Shown: in pieces, positions 8,831 to 17,615 of the stretch
How positions within the stretch are numbered: the stretch's first letter is position 1
Layout: each line of letters starts with the position of its first letter
Origin: Bacteroidota bacterium
GTDB taxonomy: Bacteria; Bacteroidota; Bacteroidia; Palsa-965
Length of the DNA stretch: 64,000 bases
Assembly (NCBI GenBank): GCA_016194975.1
Contig: JACQAM010000022.1
Coordinates: 1 to 64,000 of the forward strand
Direction: 5' to 3'
The notes under the pieces: model-generated
What the model saw: the letters and a program-made list of their open reading frames with translations, nothing else
Told to the model about the DNA's origin: nothing
Databases searched by the model: none
Position numbers and translations under genes: made by a program

Positions 8831-11800
8831 TCCGAAAATTTCCTGCGTGCATAAGCGTGATCTTTCTTCTGGCCTTCGCTCATTGCACATCCGCACAAAC
8901 AAAAGACGTGGGCTCCCCGCGTCTTTTGCTTCCTGTGAAGCAGGGAAAATTATGGGGCTATGCCGACACGATGAGAAACATTGTCATCTCTCCTCAATTC
9001 GACATGGCTTATCCTTTCAGAAAAAAAATCGCTGTTGTTGAAAAAGGACGCAAAGGATACGCGATCGATTCCACAGGAAAAATTCTTACACCCGGATTCG
9101 ACCAGGTTTTTCAACTCGACGATTCTATTCTTGCTGTTTATGTCAATGAAATCAGCGATACGCTCGGCGGGTGGGGAATCAGCACTGTGACTGGAAAAAA
9201 TATTCTTGCGCCCGCTTATGACCAGATCCTGCGCCTGAGTCCCGATGTTTTCACTTACAGGAAAGATACGCTGTGGGGCGCGGTGAATAAAAACGGAGTG
9301 CTGCTTACCAAAGCGGTTTACGATACGATCACACTTGTGTATGGAAAATATGTGGAGCTGCACACCGGAAAAAAAATCGGACTCATTGGAGCAGACGGAA
9401 AAAGATTTCTTGAAGATGAGTTCTCGATAATTTATTTGCCCAATGAAAATATCATAGGCGCTTATCATGAAAAACAAAATGCCGATCATCCGAAAGGATG
9501 GGGCGCCGTTGATCTTTCTTCCCGAGAAGTAATTCCATTCGGGTTCGACAGTCTTTTCCGCATCGGCTATTATTTCACGGGCGTAAAAGAAAAAGATTCG
9601 CTCGGAATTTATTTCACATCGGAGATCGGCATGCCTACTCCTGTTCATTACAAAACCATTCTTCCTCTCGATCTCTATTGGGCAAAACTCATCGACTTCT
9701 CCGGAAAATGCGGGCTCACAGATACGACGGGAAAAATAATTGTCCCGGTTCTTTACAACGACGTGATCATTGGCGGAAACGGATTATGGTTTGCTGCGGA
9801 TGCAAAAAATAACTGGGGAATTTATTCTCCCGATGGAAAAATGATCGCGCCCACTTCCTATTCGCACATCGATCCTTTCCGTTCGAGAGTGGCCGTCTTT
9901 TATTCCGGTAACGAGCAGGGACTCATCAATGATCGCGGAATGGTTCTGGTGCCTCCCGGAATTCAGCAGATCATTGTGCGTGATCTTACTGTGAAGGTTC
10001 TGCATACAGATAGTTCTGCAACTTACATTACACTCGATGAAAATGGGAATATTTTCAGCAAGGATAACTACGATGTTTTTCGTGTAATAAAAATTACCGG
10101 GAGAGAAGCGCCTGTAAAATTACCGGTGAATAGTTCTTCCGCAGGAACAACAAATGGCTATACGCCGCGCATCGATTCGCTCGACTGGTTCATGAATAAC
10201 AAAACAGGATTGTGGGGAATGCGGAATACTTTCACCGGCGATACTATTCTTCCTGCGCAATTTGAATACGTAACTCCGGCAGGAAATTTTCTTACGTTGG
10301 TTGCGATCAAAGAAGAAGTTCCCTCCGTGATCGTTGATGAAAGAATTTCTTACGCAATGGATCGTGTGGGGCTGGTGAATGACACCACCGGAAAATTCAC
10401 GCTCAAACCGGAATATGCATCCATCCTCACCACCGACATCGGGAACAAAAGATTTTACGGGTACGTGCGCGCTACACTCACCGACGGGAGCATGGCGCTC
10501 GTGAGTACAGACGGAAGCGCGCGCACATTCCGCTGCACGTACGTGGAAAATGTTGCGAACGGTTACGCGCGTTTCTGCACCGGGGGAAAATGGACGATCG
10601 ATGATCCGGGCGAAATGATCACGAATGTTTTTCATTTCACAACCGAACAGAATTTAAACCAGATGAGATCATTCGGCATTGCCAGCACTTCAAAAACATT
10701 CATGGAAAAAAATATCTGCATTGCCGGCGGAAAATGGGGCTATCTCGATTCCACCGGAAAAATTGTGATCGCTCCCGTTTACGATGGAGCAAAACCTTCG
10801 CAGAAAAAAACCGGCATTGTAAAACAAAATAAAAAATGGGGCGTACTCAGAATGGATAATTCTTCCATTATTCCCTGCGCGTACGATGTAGTCAGCTACC
10901 TGCCGGCCGATACCAACACGATGATCCTTGCGCAGAATAATGGTTTGCGTTATGGCTATATCGATCGCAATGGAAATATTGTTATTCCTGCCGATCTTAA
11001 AATGAGCAAACCACTCGGAGAAGGATTCATTGGTTTTACACGAACAGGAAAATGGGGAGTGATGAATGTAAGAGGAGAAATAATTTGTCCGGAAAATTAC
11101 AATGAAATACTTCCGTTCTCCGAGGGAAAAGCAGCCGTGCGCAAAGGAACGAAATGGGGATTCATCGATACACTCGGTACCGAGATCATAGAACCCGGAT
11201 TCGACAAAGCAGGTGGATTTCACAATGGAATTGCGCGCGCAAACAGTAATCACAAATGGGGATTCATTGATGTTTCCGGAAATTTCATTGTGGAACCAAA
11301 GTATTTACAGGCCGGTGATTTTTCTGTTTCATCTGCTCCTGCGAAAACGCGCGATGGCTGGGGCCTCATTGACAAAGACGGAAAATGGCTGCAGAAACCG
11401 GTGTGGAATAAAATAACATTGCTCGACTCTTTGCTTCCCGGATTTTTTGTGCTGAGGAATGAATATGTGAATGGCGTTTGCCGCGCCGACGGAAAAATAA
11501 TTATCACGCCGCGCTATGATCAGTTTAAATATCTTGGCGAAGGCCGCATTGCTTATCTCTCCGGAACAGCATGGGGAATTACCGACACCAGCGGAAAAAT
11601 AATTACTGCTTCTATTTTTGATCAGCTAAAATCATTTTCGGAAAATCTTGCTGCGGCGTCTTATGACAGTAAATGGGGATACATCCGCACCAATGGAAAA
11701 TTCGCGATTGAACCGCAATACATGATTGCCGGAAAATTTCAGGATCACCGCGCGTACACGTACACGATGGATCACAAAGGACAATTCATCGATACTTCTG

Positions 11801-12261
11801 GAACTGTTTTTTTCAGCATTCCGCGTTCTTGCGTTTTGCTCGGTTATAGCGAAGGAAAATATCTTCTCGGAAGACTCAACAAGAAAAAAGAGGTAGAAAA
11901 AATGTATTTCATTACGCGACACGGCGTACTGGTGAACCGGTGCGAATACAAAGAAGCGCTTCCATTCCAGGATGGCGCTGCGCGCGTGCGCGAAGGAATG
12001 ACGTGGGGCCTCATCAGTTACACCGGGTTTTACATTGTGCGTCCGCGTTATTTCATGATCTCTCCATTCGACCAGGGCCTCGCGCGATTCCAGATGCATT
12101 ACACGCAAGGGCTTTTTTCCATTGACGGAAAAGAAATTCTTCCTGCTGAATACGATGCTATAGATTATGATGCTGAACTGAAGATGGTGCGTTTCGATAA
12201 AGGAAATGCAATGGGATATTTGTTTCCCGACGGAAGGATATGCTGGCCGGAAGGCGAATGA
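8827..12261 (+). CDS. Large secreted WG-repeat protein
   Basis: An 1144-residue protein with an N-terminal signal peptide (residues 1-24, ending CTSAQ). Nearly the whole mature part consists of WG (KWG) repeats of about 45-50 residues with the pattern KWGYxDSTGKIVIxPxYD; I count about twenty, for example KWGYLDSTGKIVIAPVYDG and KWGFIDTLGTEIIEPGFD. WG repeats are a binding or structural module of poorly known role. There is no T9SS sorting domain, so it is probably periplasmic or otherwise envelope-located. It starts inside the stop codon of the upstream lipoprotein gene. Several repeats are degenerate. A palindrome covers its stop codon. Confidence 0.92.
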   Translation: MIRKFPACISVIFLLAFAHCTSAQTKDVGSPRLLLPVKQGKLWGYADTMRNIVISPQFDMAYPFRKKIAVVEKGRKGYAIDSTGKILTPGFDQVFQLDDSILAVYVNEISDTLGGWGISTVTGKNILAPAYDQILRLSPDVFTYRKDTLWGAVNKNGVLLTKAVYDTITLVYGKYVELHTGKKIGLIGADGKRFLEDEFSIIYLPNENIIGAYHEKQNADHPKGWGAVDLSSREVIPFGFDSLFRIGYYFTGVKEKDSLGIYFTSEIGMPTPVHYKTILPLDLYWAKLIDFSGKCGLTDTTGKIIVPVLYNDVIIGGNGLWFAADAKNNWGIYSPDGKMIAPTSYSHIDPFRSRVAVFYSGNEQGLINDRGMVLVPPGIQQIIVRDLTVKVLHTDSSATYITLDENGNIFSKDNYDVFRVIKITGREAPVKLPVNSSSAGTTNGYTPRIDSLDWFMNNKTGLWGMRNTFTGDTILPAQFEYVTPAGNFLTLVAIKEEVPSVIVDERISYAMDRVGLVNDTTGKFTLKPEYASILTTDIGNKRFYGYVRATLTDGSMALVSTDGSARTFRCTYVENVANGYARFCTGGKWTIDDPGEMITNVFHFTTEQNLNQMRSFGIASTSKTFMEKNICIAGGKWGYLDSTGKIVIAPVYDGAKPSQKKTGIVKQNKKWGVLRMDNSSIIPCAYDVVSYLPADTNTMILAQNNGLRYGYIDRNGNIVIPADLKMSKPLGEGFIGFTRTGKWGVMNVRGEIICPENYNEILPFSEGKAAVRKGTKWGFIDTLGTEIIEPGFDKAGGFHNGIARANSNHKWGFIDVSGNFIVEPKYLQAGDFSVSSAPAKTRDGWGLIDKDGKWLQKPVWNKITLLDSLLPGFFVLRNEYVNGVCRADGKIIITPRYDQFKYLGEGRIAYLSGTAWGITDTSGKIITASIFDQLKSFSENLAAASYDSKWGYIRTNGKFAIEPQYMIAGKFQDHRAYTYTMDHKGQFIDTSGTVFFSIPRSCVLLGYSEGKYLLGRLNKKKEVEKMYFITRHGVLVNRCEYKEALPFQDGAARVREGMTWGLISYTGFYIVRPRYFMISPFDQGLARFQMHYTQGLFSIDGKEILPAEYDAIDYDAELKMVRFDKGNAMGYLFPDGRICWPEGE

Positions 12262-12320
12262 ATTCCGCTCGTCGATGAGTAGAATTCATTCACCGATTTT
12301 CGCCTGTAAAACAGGTTTTT
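12256..12320 (+). terminator. Inverted repeats at the 3' end of the WG-repeat gene
   Basis: A perfect 10-bp inverted repeat (GAATGAATTC ... GAATTCATTC, 12256-12291) includes the stop codon. It is followed at 12303-12320 by CCTGT-AAA-ACAGG and five T, a weak intrinsic-terminator shape. Together they probably end the lipoprotein/WG transcript before the nuo operon. Confidence 0.5.
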
Positions 12321-12336
12321 CATTATAATAATTACT

Positions 12337-12382
12337 TATTTTTACCTCGTCTCCTGAGTTTCATTTTCAGAATGAAATCAGG
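12337..12382 (+). promoter_or_regulatory. nuo leader: possible -7 box and a 12-bp stem-loop
   Basis: TATTTTTA at 12337-12344 is one base from the Bacteroidota -7 consensus TAnnTTTG, but no good -33 box is seen. Just downstream, 12353-12382 forms a hairpin: CCTGA/TCAGG and TTTCATT/AATGAAA arms, one bulged G and a 5-base loop. No T-tract follows, so it is more likely a 5' leader structure than a terminator. The nuoA start is at 12446. Confidence 0.35.
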
Positions 12383-12445
12383 TTAGGAAAAAAGTTTTTG
12401 TAAAACGAAAATCTCGGGTCTTCTCCATCCATACTCCAAACTATC

Positions 12446-12841
12446 ATGAACTCAGGCGCTGTTGATTATGTTCCCATTATTTTCACCATAGTTGTCGCTG
12501 CGGGATTTGTAGTGACGACCATGGTAGCAACGCATTGGCTGGGGCCTAAAAGAAACACGAAGAAAAAACTCGATACGTTCGAATGCGGAATTGAAGTGCA
12601 GGGCAATGCGCGGGTTCCATTCTCTGTAAAATTTTTTCTTGTCGCAATTCTCTTCGTGCTTTTCGATGTGGAAGTGATCTTCATGTATCCGTGGGCGGTG
12701 AATTTCCGCGATCCCGATGGAGCAGGGCCTTTGAAAGGCCTCGGCCCATTAGGACTTTTTGAAATGATCTCTTTCATGGCGGTTTTCCTTGTGGGATTTT
12801 ATTACATCCTCAGAAAAGGTGCATTGAAATGGGAAGATTGA
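12446..12841 (+). CDS. nuoA: NADH-quinone oxidoreductase subunit A
   Basis: Membrane subunit A of respiratory complex I (131 residues), in the arm joining the peripheral and membrane parts. Three transmembrane segments are visible (about 10-30, 65-85, 98-120). Family landmarks are KLDTFECGIEVQGNARVPFSVKF cut here to FECGIE near residue 47, and the acidic FDVEVIFMYPWAV around 75-87. The length is typical. It is the first gene of a complete nuo set. A 44-bp spacer of short TTCAAGATT-like repeats separates it from nuoB. Confidence 0.97.
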   Translation: MNSGAVDYVPIIFTIVVAAGFVVTTMVATHWLGPKRNTKKKLDTFECGIEVQGNARVPFSVKFFLVAILFVLFDVEVIFMYPWAVNFRDPDGAGPLKGLGPLGLFEMISFMAVFLVGFYYILRKGALKWED

Positions 12842-12885
12842 AAATTCAAGATTCAAGATTGAAAATTGAATTAAAAAAATAAAAA

Positions 12886-13449
12886 ATGTCTGATATAATC
12901 ACACCAAGAACAAAACTCCAGATGTCTCACTCTCCTGCGGGAGTGGAAGGTCCGGGATTTTTCGCGACTTCGCTCGAGAAAGTGGTGGGGCTTGCAAGAA
13001 AAAATTCCATCTGGCCATTGCCATTTGCAACTTCGTGCTGCGGAATTGAATTCATGGCAACGATGGCATCCACTTATGATCTCGGAAGATTCGGTGCAGA
13101 ACGATTGAGTTTTTCTCCGCGCCAGGCCGACTTGCTGATGGTGATGGGAACGATCGCAAAAAAAATGGGGCCTGTTTTAAAACAAGTGTATGAGCAAATG
13201 GCAGAGCCACGCTGGGTTTTGTCAATGGGCGCGTGCGCATCGAGCGGTGGAATTTTCGATACCTACAGCGTGCTGCAGGGAATTGACAGAATAATTCCGG
13301 TTGATGTTTACATTCCCGGTTGCCCTCCACGGCCGGAGCAAGTTCTCGACGGAATTCTCCAGATACAAAAACTCGTGGAGAGTGAATCGCTGCGCAGAAG
13401 AGATTCTCCCGAATACAAAGCATTGTTGGCTAAATATGGAATTGAATAG
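12886..13449 (+). CDS. nuoB: NADH-quinone oxidoreductase subunit B
   Basis: Peripheral-arm subunit carrying the last [4Fe-4S] cluster, N2, that hands electrons to quinone (187 residues). All four cluster cysteines are present: the adjacent pair in ATSCCGIEF (C51, C52), one in GACASSGG (about 117) and one in YIPGCPPRPE (about 146). The length is typical, with a short extra C-terminal tail. The following 49-bp spacer contains TTCGACAAGCTCAGG, which resembles a small genomic repeat. Confidence 0.98.
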   Translation: MSDIITPRTKLQMSHSPAGVEGPGFFATSLEKVVGLARKNSIWPLPFATSCCGIEFMATMASTYDLGRFGAERLSFSPRQADLLMVMGTIAKKMGPVLKQVYEQMAEPRWVLSMGACASSGGIFDTYSVLQGIDRIIPVDVYIPGCPPRPEQVLDGILQIQKLVESESLRRRDSPEYKALLAKYGIE

Positions 13450-13498
13450 CCTTCGATCCGTTCGACAAGCTCAGGACTCAATCTGACAAAAAATAAAA

Positions 13499-14026
13499 AT
13501 GACAATAGCAACACAAGAAAATATTCAAACACTTCACAACACAGTTCTCTCGCGGCTGAAAGATAAATTCGGTGATGAAATAATTTCCTCAGGCATTAAT
13601 TATGATTTCCCGGTTTTCATTGTGAGGCGCGAAAAAATAATTGACATTCTCCGTTTCCTGAAAGAAGATCCGGAATTGAATTTTCATTTTCTCACTACCC
13701 TGTGCGGATTGCATTATCCCGATAACAAGGGCGGGGAGTTTGGTGTGATGTATCAATTGCACAACATGCCAAAGAATTTCCGCATTCGCCTGAAAACTTT
13801 CGTTCCGGCGAATGATCTCGACATCGATTCCGCAACTGCATTGTGGCCAACTGCCAACTGGATGGAAAGACAGGAATATGATTTCTTCGGAATTATTTTC
13901 AAAGGGCATCCAAATCTCAAACGCATTCTCAATATGGACGACATCACTTTCTTCCCGATGAGAAAAGAATTTCCATTGGAAGATCAAACGCGCGATGATA
14001 AGGATGATTCTATGTTCGGACGATAA
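13499..14026 (+). CDS. nuoC: NADH-quinone oxidoreductase subunit C
   Basis: Complex I 30-kDa type subunit (175 residues) that packs against NuoD near the quinone site. Family signatures near the C-terminus are NWMERQEYDFFGIIFKGHP and LKRILNMDD (about 119-147), ending FPLEDQTRDD. It is a separate gene, not fused to nuoD as in some proteobacteria. A 68-bp spacer full of TACGAA repeats separates it from nuoD. Confidence 0.97.
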   Translation: MTIATQENIQTLHNTVLSRLKDKFGDEIISSGINYDFPVFIVRREKIIDILRFLKEDPELNFHFLTTLCGLHYPDNKGGEFGVMYQLHNMPKNFRIRLKTFVPANDLDIDSATALWPTANWMERQEYDFFGIIFKGHPNLKRILNMDDITFFPMRKEFPLEDQTRDDKDDSMFGR

Positions 14027-14033
14027 ACCTTTT

Positions 14034-14078
14034 GTACGAACTACGAAATTGACGAACTACGAACTACGAAAAAAACGA
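14034..14078 (+). repeat. TACGAA-type repeat in the nuoC-nuoD spacer
   Basis: Spacer built of GTACGAACTACGAA-like short repeats (four TACGAA copies plus GACGAAC). The same motif recurs at 15313-15360, 15902-15949 and in the long inverted repeat at 39370-39462, so it looks like a dispersed small element. Confidence 0.6.
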
Positions 14079-14094
14079 ATGAGCCAGGAATAAA

Positions 14095-15312
14095 ATGGAA
14101 AATATCGTTGACGAAAATGTAAATACCGCACATCCCGAAGAGAAAGAGTACACCACGCTCAATCTCGGTCCTACGCATCCTGCCACGCACGGAATTTTTC
14201 AGAACGTGCTGAAGATGGACGGAGAAAAAATTGTTGACGCGGAATCCACCATCGGTTACATTCACCGCGCATTCGAAAAAATTTCGGAACGCAAGCCGTA
14301 TTACATGCTCACCACGCTCACCGATCGTATGAATTATTGTTCTTCACCGATCAACAACATGGGCTGGCACATGACGGTGGAAAAACTCCTCGGTGTGAAA
14401 TTGCCGAAGAGAATTGAATACATGCGCGTCGTGATCATGGAACTTTCGCGAATCTCCGATCATATCATTTGCAATTCGGTCATTGGTGTTGACACCGGCG
14501 CAATGACCGGGTTCCTCTACATTTTCCAGTGGAGAGAATTCATCTACGAAATTTTTGAAAATATCTGCGGAGCGCGACTCACAACAAACATCGGACGCAT
14601 AGGAGGATTCGAACGGAATTTTTCTGCGGAAGTGTGGCAGAAGATCGACAACTTCCTGCGCGATTTTCCGAAAGCATTGAAAGAATTTGAAAATCTCCTC
14701 GTGCGTAACAGAATTTTCATGGATCGCACGATCAACGTTGGCCCGATCAAAGGCGATCGCGCACTCGAGTACGGATTCACCGGCCCGAACCTGCGCGCTG
14801 CGGGCGTGGATTATGATGTGCGCGTGATGAATCCTTATTCTTCTTATGAAGATTTTGATTTTAAAATTCCTGTCGGGCAGCATGGTGATACGTACGATCG
14901 TTTCATGGTGCGCGAACAGGAAATGTGGGAATCACTTTCCATCATCAAACAGGCACTCGCAAAAATTGATCGCAAGGAAAATATTTTTCATGCTGAGGTT
15001 CCTGAATTTTATTTGCCTCCGAAAGAAGATGTGTACAACAAAATGGAAGCGCTCATCTATCATTTCAAAATTGTAATGGGAGAAGCCGACGTTCCGGTTG
15101 GTGAAGTTTATCATTCGGTAGAAGGCGGAAACGGAGAACTCGGATTCTATCTCATCAGCGACGGAGGAAGATGTCCTTACCGTTTGCATTTCCGTCGCCC
15201 GTGTTTCATTTATTACCAGGCATATCCTGAAATGATTAAAGGCGGAATGTTGTCTGACGCAATTCTCACTATGAGTTCCATGAATGTTATCGCCGGCGAA
15301 CTCGACGCATAA
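14095..15312 (+). CDS. nuoD: NADH-quinone oxidoreductase subunit D
   Basis: The 49-kDa subunit (405 residues), related to [NiFe]-hydrogenase large subunits, which forms the quinone pocket with NuoB. Landmarks are LNLGPTHPATHGI (about 22-34; the His of this loop lines the quinone site), ERKPYYMLTTLTDRMNY, and the C-terminal GEVYHSVEGGNGELGFYL and MSSMNVIAGELDA. The hydrogenase cysteines are absent, as expected. Start chosen at 14095, after GGAATAAA. Confidence 0.98.
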   Translation: MENIVDENVNTAHPEEKEYTTLNLGPTHPATHGIFQNVLKMDGEKIVDAESTIGYIHRAFEKISERKPYYMLTTLTDRMNYCSSPINNMGWHMTVEKLLGVKLPKRIEYMRVVIMELSRISDHIICNSVIGVDTGAMTGFLYIFQWREFIYEIFENICGARLTTNIGRIGGFERNFSAEVWQKIDNFLRDFPKALKEFENLLVRNRIFMDRTINVGPIKGDRALEYGFTGPNLRAAGVDYDVRVMNPYSSYEDFDFKIPVGQHGDTYDRFMVREQEMWESLSIIKQALAKIDRKENIFHAEVPEFYLPPKEDVYNKMEALIYHFKIVMGEADVPVGEVYHSVEGGNGELGFYLISDGGRCPYRLHFRRPCFIYYQAYPEMIKGGMLSDAILTMSSMNVIAGELDA

Positions 15313-15360
15313 CGGTTGTACGAAATACTAAAAGTTTACTAAAAGTTAGGAAATACGAAT
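15313..15360 (+). repeat. TACGAA/ACTAAAAGTT repeats in the nuoD-nuoE spacer
   Basis: The 62-bp spacer contains GTACGAAATACTAAAAGT, a second ACTAAAAGTT and AATACGAATAAGTAC. It is a looser version of the TACGAA family seen in the two neighbouring nuo spacers. Confidence 0.5.
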
Positions 15361-15374
15361 AAGTACAAATTGAA

Positions 15375-15926
15375 ATGGCAAAAGAGATAAAATTTTCGGA
15401 TGATACTTTAGCGGTGGTGAACACCATCCTCAAACGTTATCCCGAAGGAAAACAAAAATCGGCGGTCATTCCATTGTTGCATCTCGCGCAAATGGAATTC
15501 GATGGCTGGCTCGATGCTCCCGTAATGGATTACGTTGCTTCCATTCTTAAAGTTCAACCGATCGAAGTGTACGAAGTTGCTTCCTTCTATTCCATGTTCA
15601 ATCTTAAACCGGTTGGAAAATGTTTGATCGAAGTTTGTCGTACGGGTCCTTGCTGGTTGCTTGGCGCGGAAGACATCGTTCGCCACATTGAAAAAAAATT
15701 AAACATCAAAGACGGAGAAACAACTTCAGACGGAATGTTCACATTGAAAACGGTGGAGTGTCTTGCTGCTTGTGGAACCGCCCCGGTGATACAAGTCGGA
15801 GAAAAATATCACGAAGGCATGACGTGCGAATCGGTTGACAACATGCTGAATGATTACAGATCGAAAGGTGAAAGAAAAACGCATTGGGATAAAAAACATG
15901 TCGTACGAAATACGAATCAACACTAA
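15375..15926 (+). CDS. nuoE: NADH-quinone oxidoreductase subunit E
   Basis: Peripheral 24-kDa type subunit (183 residues) with a thioredoxin-like fold and the [2Fe-2S] cluster N1a. Cysteines: CRTGPC (about 94-99) and CLAACG (about 131-136), matching the CxxxxC...CxxxC pattern. The last residues (VVRNTNQH) are encoded by a TACGAAATACGAA repeat, so the extreme C-terminus seems to come from an inserted intergenic repeat. nuoF starts 23 bp later. Confidence 0.97.
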   Translation: MAKEIKFSDDTLAVVNTILKRYPEGKQKSAVIPLLHLAQMEFDGWLDAPVMDYVASILKVQPIEVYEVASFYSMFNLKPVGKCLIEVCRTGPCWLLGAEDIVRHIEKKLNIKDGETTSDGMFTLKTVECLAACGTAPVIQVGEKYHEGMTCESVDNMLNDYRSKGERKTHWDKKHVVRNTNQH

Positions 15927-15949
15927 TCTACGAAATACGGATTTGACGA
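15902..15949 (+). repeat. TACGAAATACGAA repeat spanning the nuoE stop and nuoF spacer
   Basis: CGTACGAAATACGAATC followed by CTACGAAATACGGATTTG. The first part lies inside nuoE and supplies its last codons; the second part fills the spacer up to the nuoF start. Confidence 0.55.
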
Positions 15950-17293
15950 ATGGGAAAACAACTTCTTCTTGAAAACATCAACGTCCCGGGAATAGAAACT
16001 CTCGATGTTTATAAAGCGCACGGCGGATATTCCGCACTGGAAAAAGCGCTGAAGAAAAAACCGGAAGAGCTGGTGGATGAAGTAAAAAAATCCGGATTGC
16101 GCGGACGTGGTGGTGCAGGATTTCCAACAGGAATGAAATGGAGTTTCATCGCGAAACCGGAAGGCGTTCCGCGTCACGTTGTTTGTAATGCTGATGAATC
16201 AGAACCGGGAACGTTCAAAGACCGTTACCTGATGCAGCACAATCCGCACCTGCTCATTGAGGGAATGATCATTTCCAGTTTTGCGCTCGGTGCGAATGTT
16301 TCCTACATCTACATCCGTGGCGAGTTGCTTTACGTTTACCACATTCTCGAAAAAGCAATTGCTGAAGCTTATGCCGCAGGATTACTTGGAAAAAATATTC
16401 TCGGTTCCGGATTTGATTGTGATCTCTATGTTCACCCTGGCGCAGGCGCATACATCTGCGGAGAAGAAACAGGATTGATCGAATCGCTCGAAGGGAAACG
16501 CGGTAATCCGCGTATCAAGCCTCCGTTCCCTGCGGTGTCTGGAGTTTGGGGAAGACCGACCGTTGTGAATAATGTCGAGACCATTGCGGCGGTTGTTCCG
16601 ATCATAAATATGGGCGGAGAAGAATACGCGAAGATCGGCGTTGGAAAATCTACAGGAACAAAACTCATTTCCGCTTGCGGACATATCAATAAGCCGGGGG
16701 TTTATGAAATTGATCTTGGTTTACCCGTTGAAGAATTTCTTTACTCGGAAAATTATTGCGGTGGAATCAAGAATGGAAAAAAATTAAAGGCAGTTGTTGC
16801 CGGCGGATCTTCCGTTCCTATTCTTCCTGCAGAATTATTTCTCAAAACAGCGAAAGGAGAACCGCGACTGATGAGTTATGAATCACTCGCTGATGGAGGA
16901 TTTGCAACAGGAACAATGCTGGGTTCCGGCGGATTCATCGTGCTGGATGAAACAGCTTCTGTCGTAAAAAATCTCTGGAACTTCACGCGCTTTTATCATC
17001 ATGAAAGTTGCGGTCAGTGTTCGCCTTGTCGTGAAGGAACAGGATGGATGGAAAAAATTCTTCATCGCATTCTTGACGGACACGGAAAACAAACGGACGT
17101 TGATCTGCTCTGGGATATTCAGCAGAAGATCGACGGAAAAACAATTTGTCCGTTGGGGGATGCTGCGGCATGGCCGGTGGCGAGTGCGATCCGCCATTTC
17201 AGAAAAGATTTTGAAGAGTACATCAATAATCCATCTTCGATAAAAGATGTGAAGCATTATTACTCACTGAGAAATCAAACTGCAATGGTGTAA
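15950..17293 (+). CDS. nuoF: NADH-quinone oxidoreductase subunit F (NADH-binding)
   Basis: The 51-kDa subunit (447 residues) where NADH reduces FMN. Visible sites: the NADH/FMN loops GLRGRGGAGFPTG (about 49-61), NADESEPGTFKDR (about 84-96) and GAGAYICGEETGL (about 164-176), and the [4Fe-4S] N3 cysteines in SCGQCSPCREGT (about 350-361) with a fourth Cys in TICPLGD (about 402). The length is typical. Its TAA is directly followed by the ATG of the next gene, an MNT nucleotidyltransferase that is not a complex I subunit. Confidence 0.98.
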   Translation: MGKQLLLENINVPGIETLDVYKAHGGYSALEKALKKKPEELVDEVKKSGLRGRGGAGFPTGMKWSFIAKPEGVPRHVVCNADESEPGTFKDRYLMQHNPHLLIEGMIISSFALGANVSYIYIRGELLYVYHILEKAIAEAYAAGLLGKNILGSGFDCDLYVHPGAGAYICGEETGLIESLEGKRGNPRIKPPFPAVSGVWGRPTVVNNVETIAAVVPIINMGGEEYAKIGVGKSTGTKLISACGHINKPGVYEIDLGLPVEEFLYSENYCGGIKNGKKLKAVVAGGSSVPILPAELFLKTAKGEPRLMSYESLADGGFATGTMLGSGGFIVLDETASVVKNLWNFTRFYHHESCGQCSPCREGTGWMEKILHRILDGHGKQTDVDLLWDIQQKIDGKTICPLGDAAAWPVASAIRHFRKDFEEYINNPSSIKDVKHYYSLRNQTAMV

Positions 17294-17602
17294 ATGAATT
17301 CAGTTATCTCAAATAATATGTCCGCTATTTCAGAAGCTTGTAAAAAATACAAGGTGAAAGAGCTATATGCTTTCGGTTCGGTCACTGATGAAAATAAGTT
17401 CAACGAGAAAAGCGATATTGATCTTCTTGTGGAATTCGGCGAAGCTTCGCTTGCAGATTATGCCGACAATTATTCTTCTTTCGTTGAAACAATGGAAAAA
17501 CTTTTCGGAAGAGAAGTTGACCTCGTAACGGCGAAATACCTGAGAAATAGATTTTTTATTCAACGGGTCAATGAAACCAAACAAAAACTGTTTCAAGCAT
17601 AG
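17294..17602 (+). CDS. MNT-type nucleotidyltransferase domain protein
   Basis: A 102-residue minimal nucleotidyltransferase (MNT/pol-beta superfamily). The active-site pattern is complete: GSV near residue 27, then SDIDLLVEF (about 38-46) giving two Asp, and a third Asp in REVDLVTAKYL (about 75). MNT proteins usually pair with a HEPN protein in toxin-antitoxin or defence modules, where MNT can transfer AMP to the toxin. No HEPN partner is seen on either side. The gene starts at the base after the nuoF stop and is followed 13 bp later by an outer-membrane-type gene. ATG at 17330 is an alternative start. Its function inside the nuo operon is unknown. Confidence 0.88.
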   Translation: MNSVISNNMSAISEACKKYKVKELYAFGSVTDENKFNEKSDIDLLVEFGEASLADYADNYSSFVETMEKLFGREVDLVTAKYLRNRFFIQRVNETKQKLFQA

Positions 17603-17615
17603 ATTAAAAAAGTAA

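Noticed and set aside
8950-9648. 232-codon minus-strand frame opposite the WG-repeat gene
   Set aside because: It is a shadow of the WG frame; no start context or domain, and the plus-strand repeats are unmistakable.
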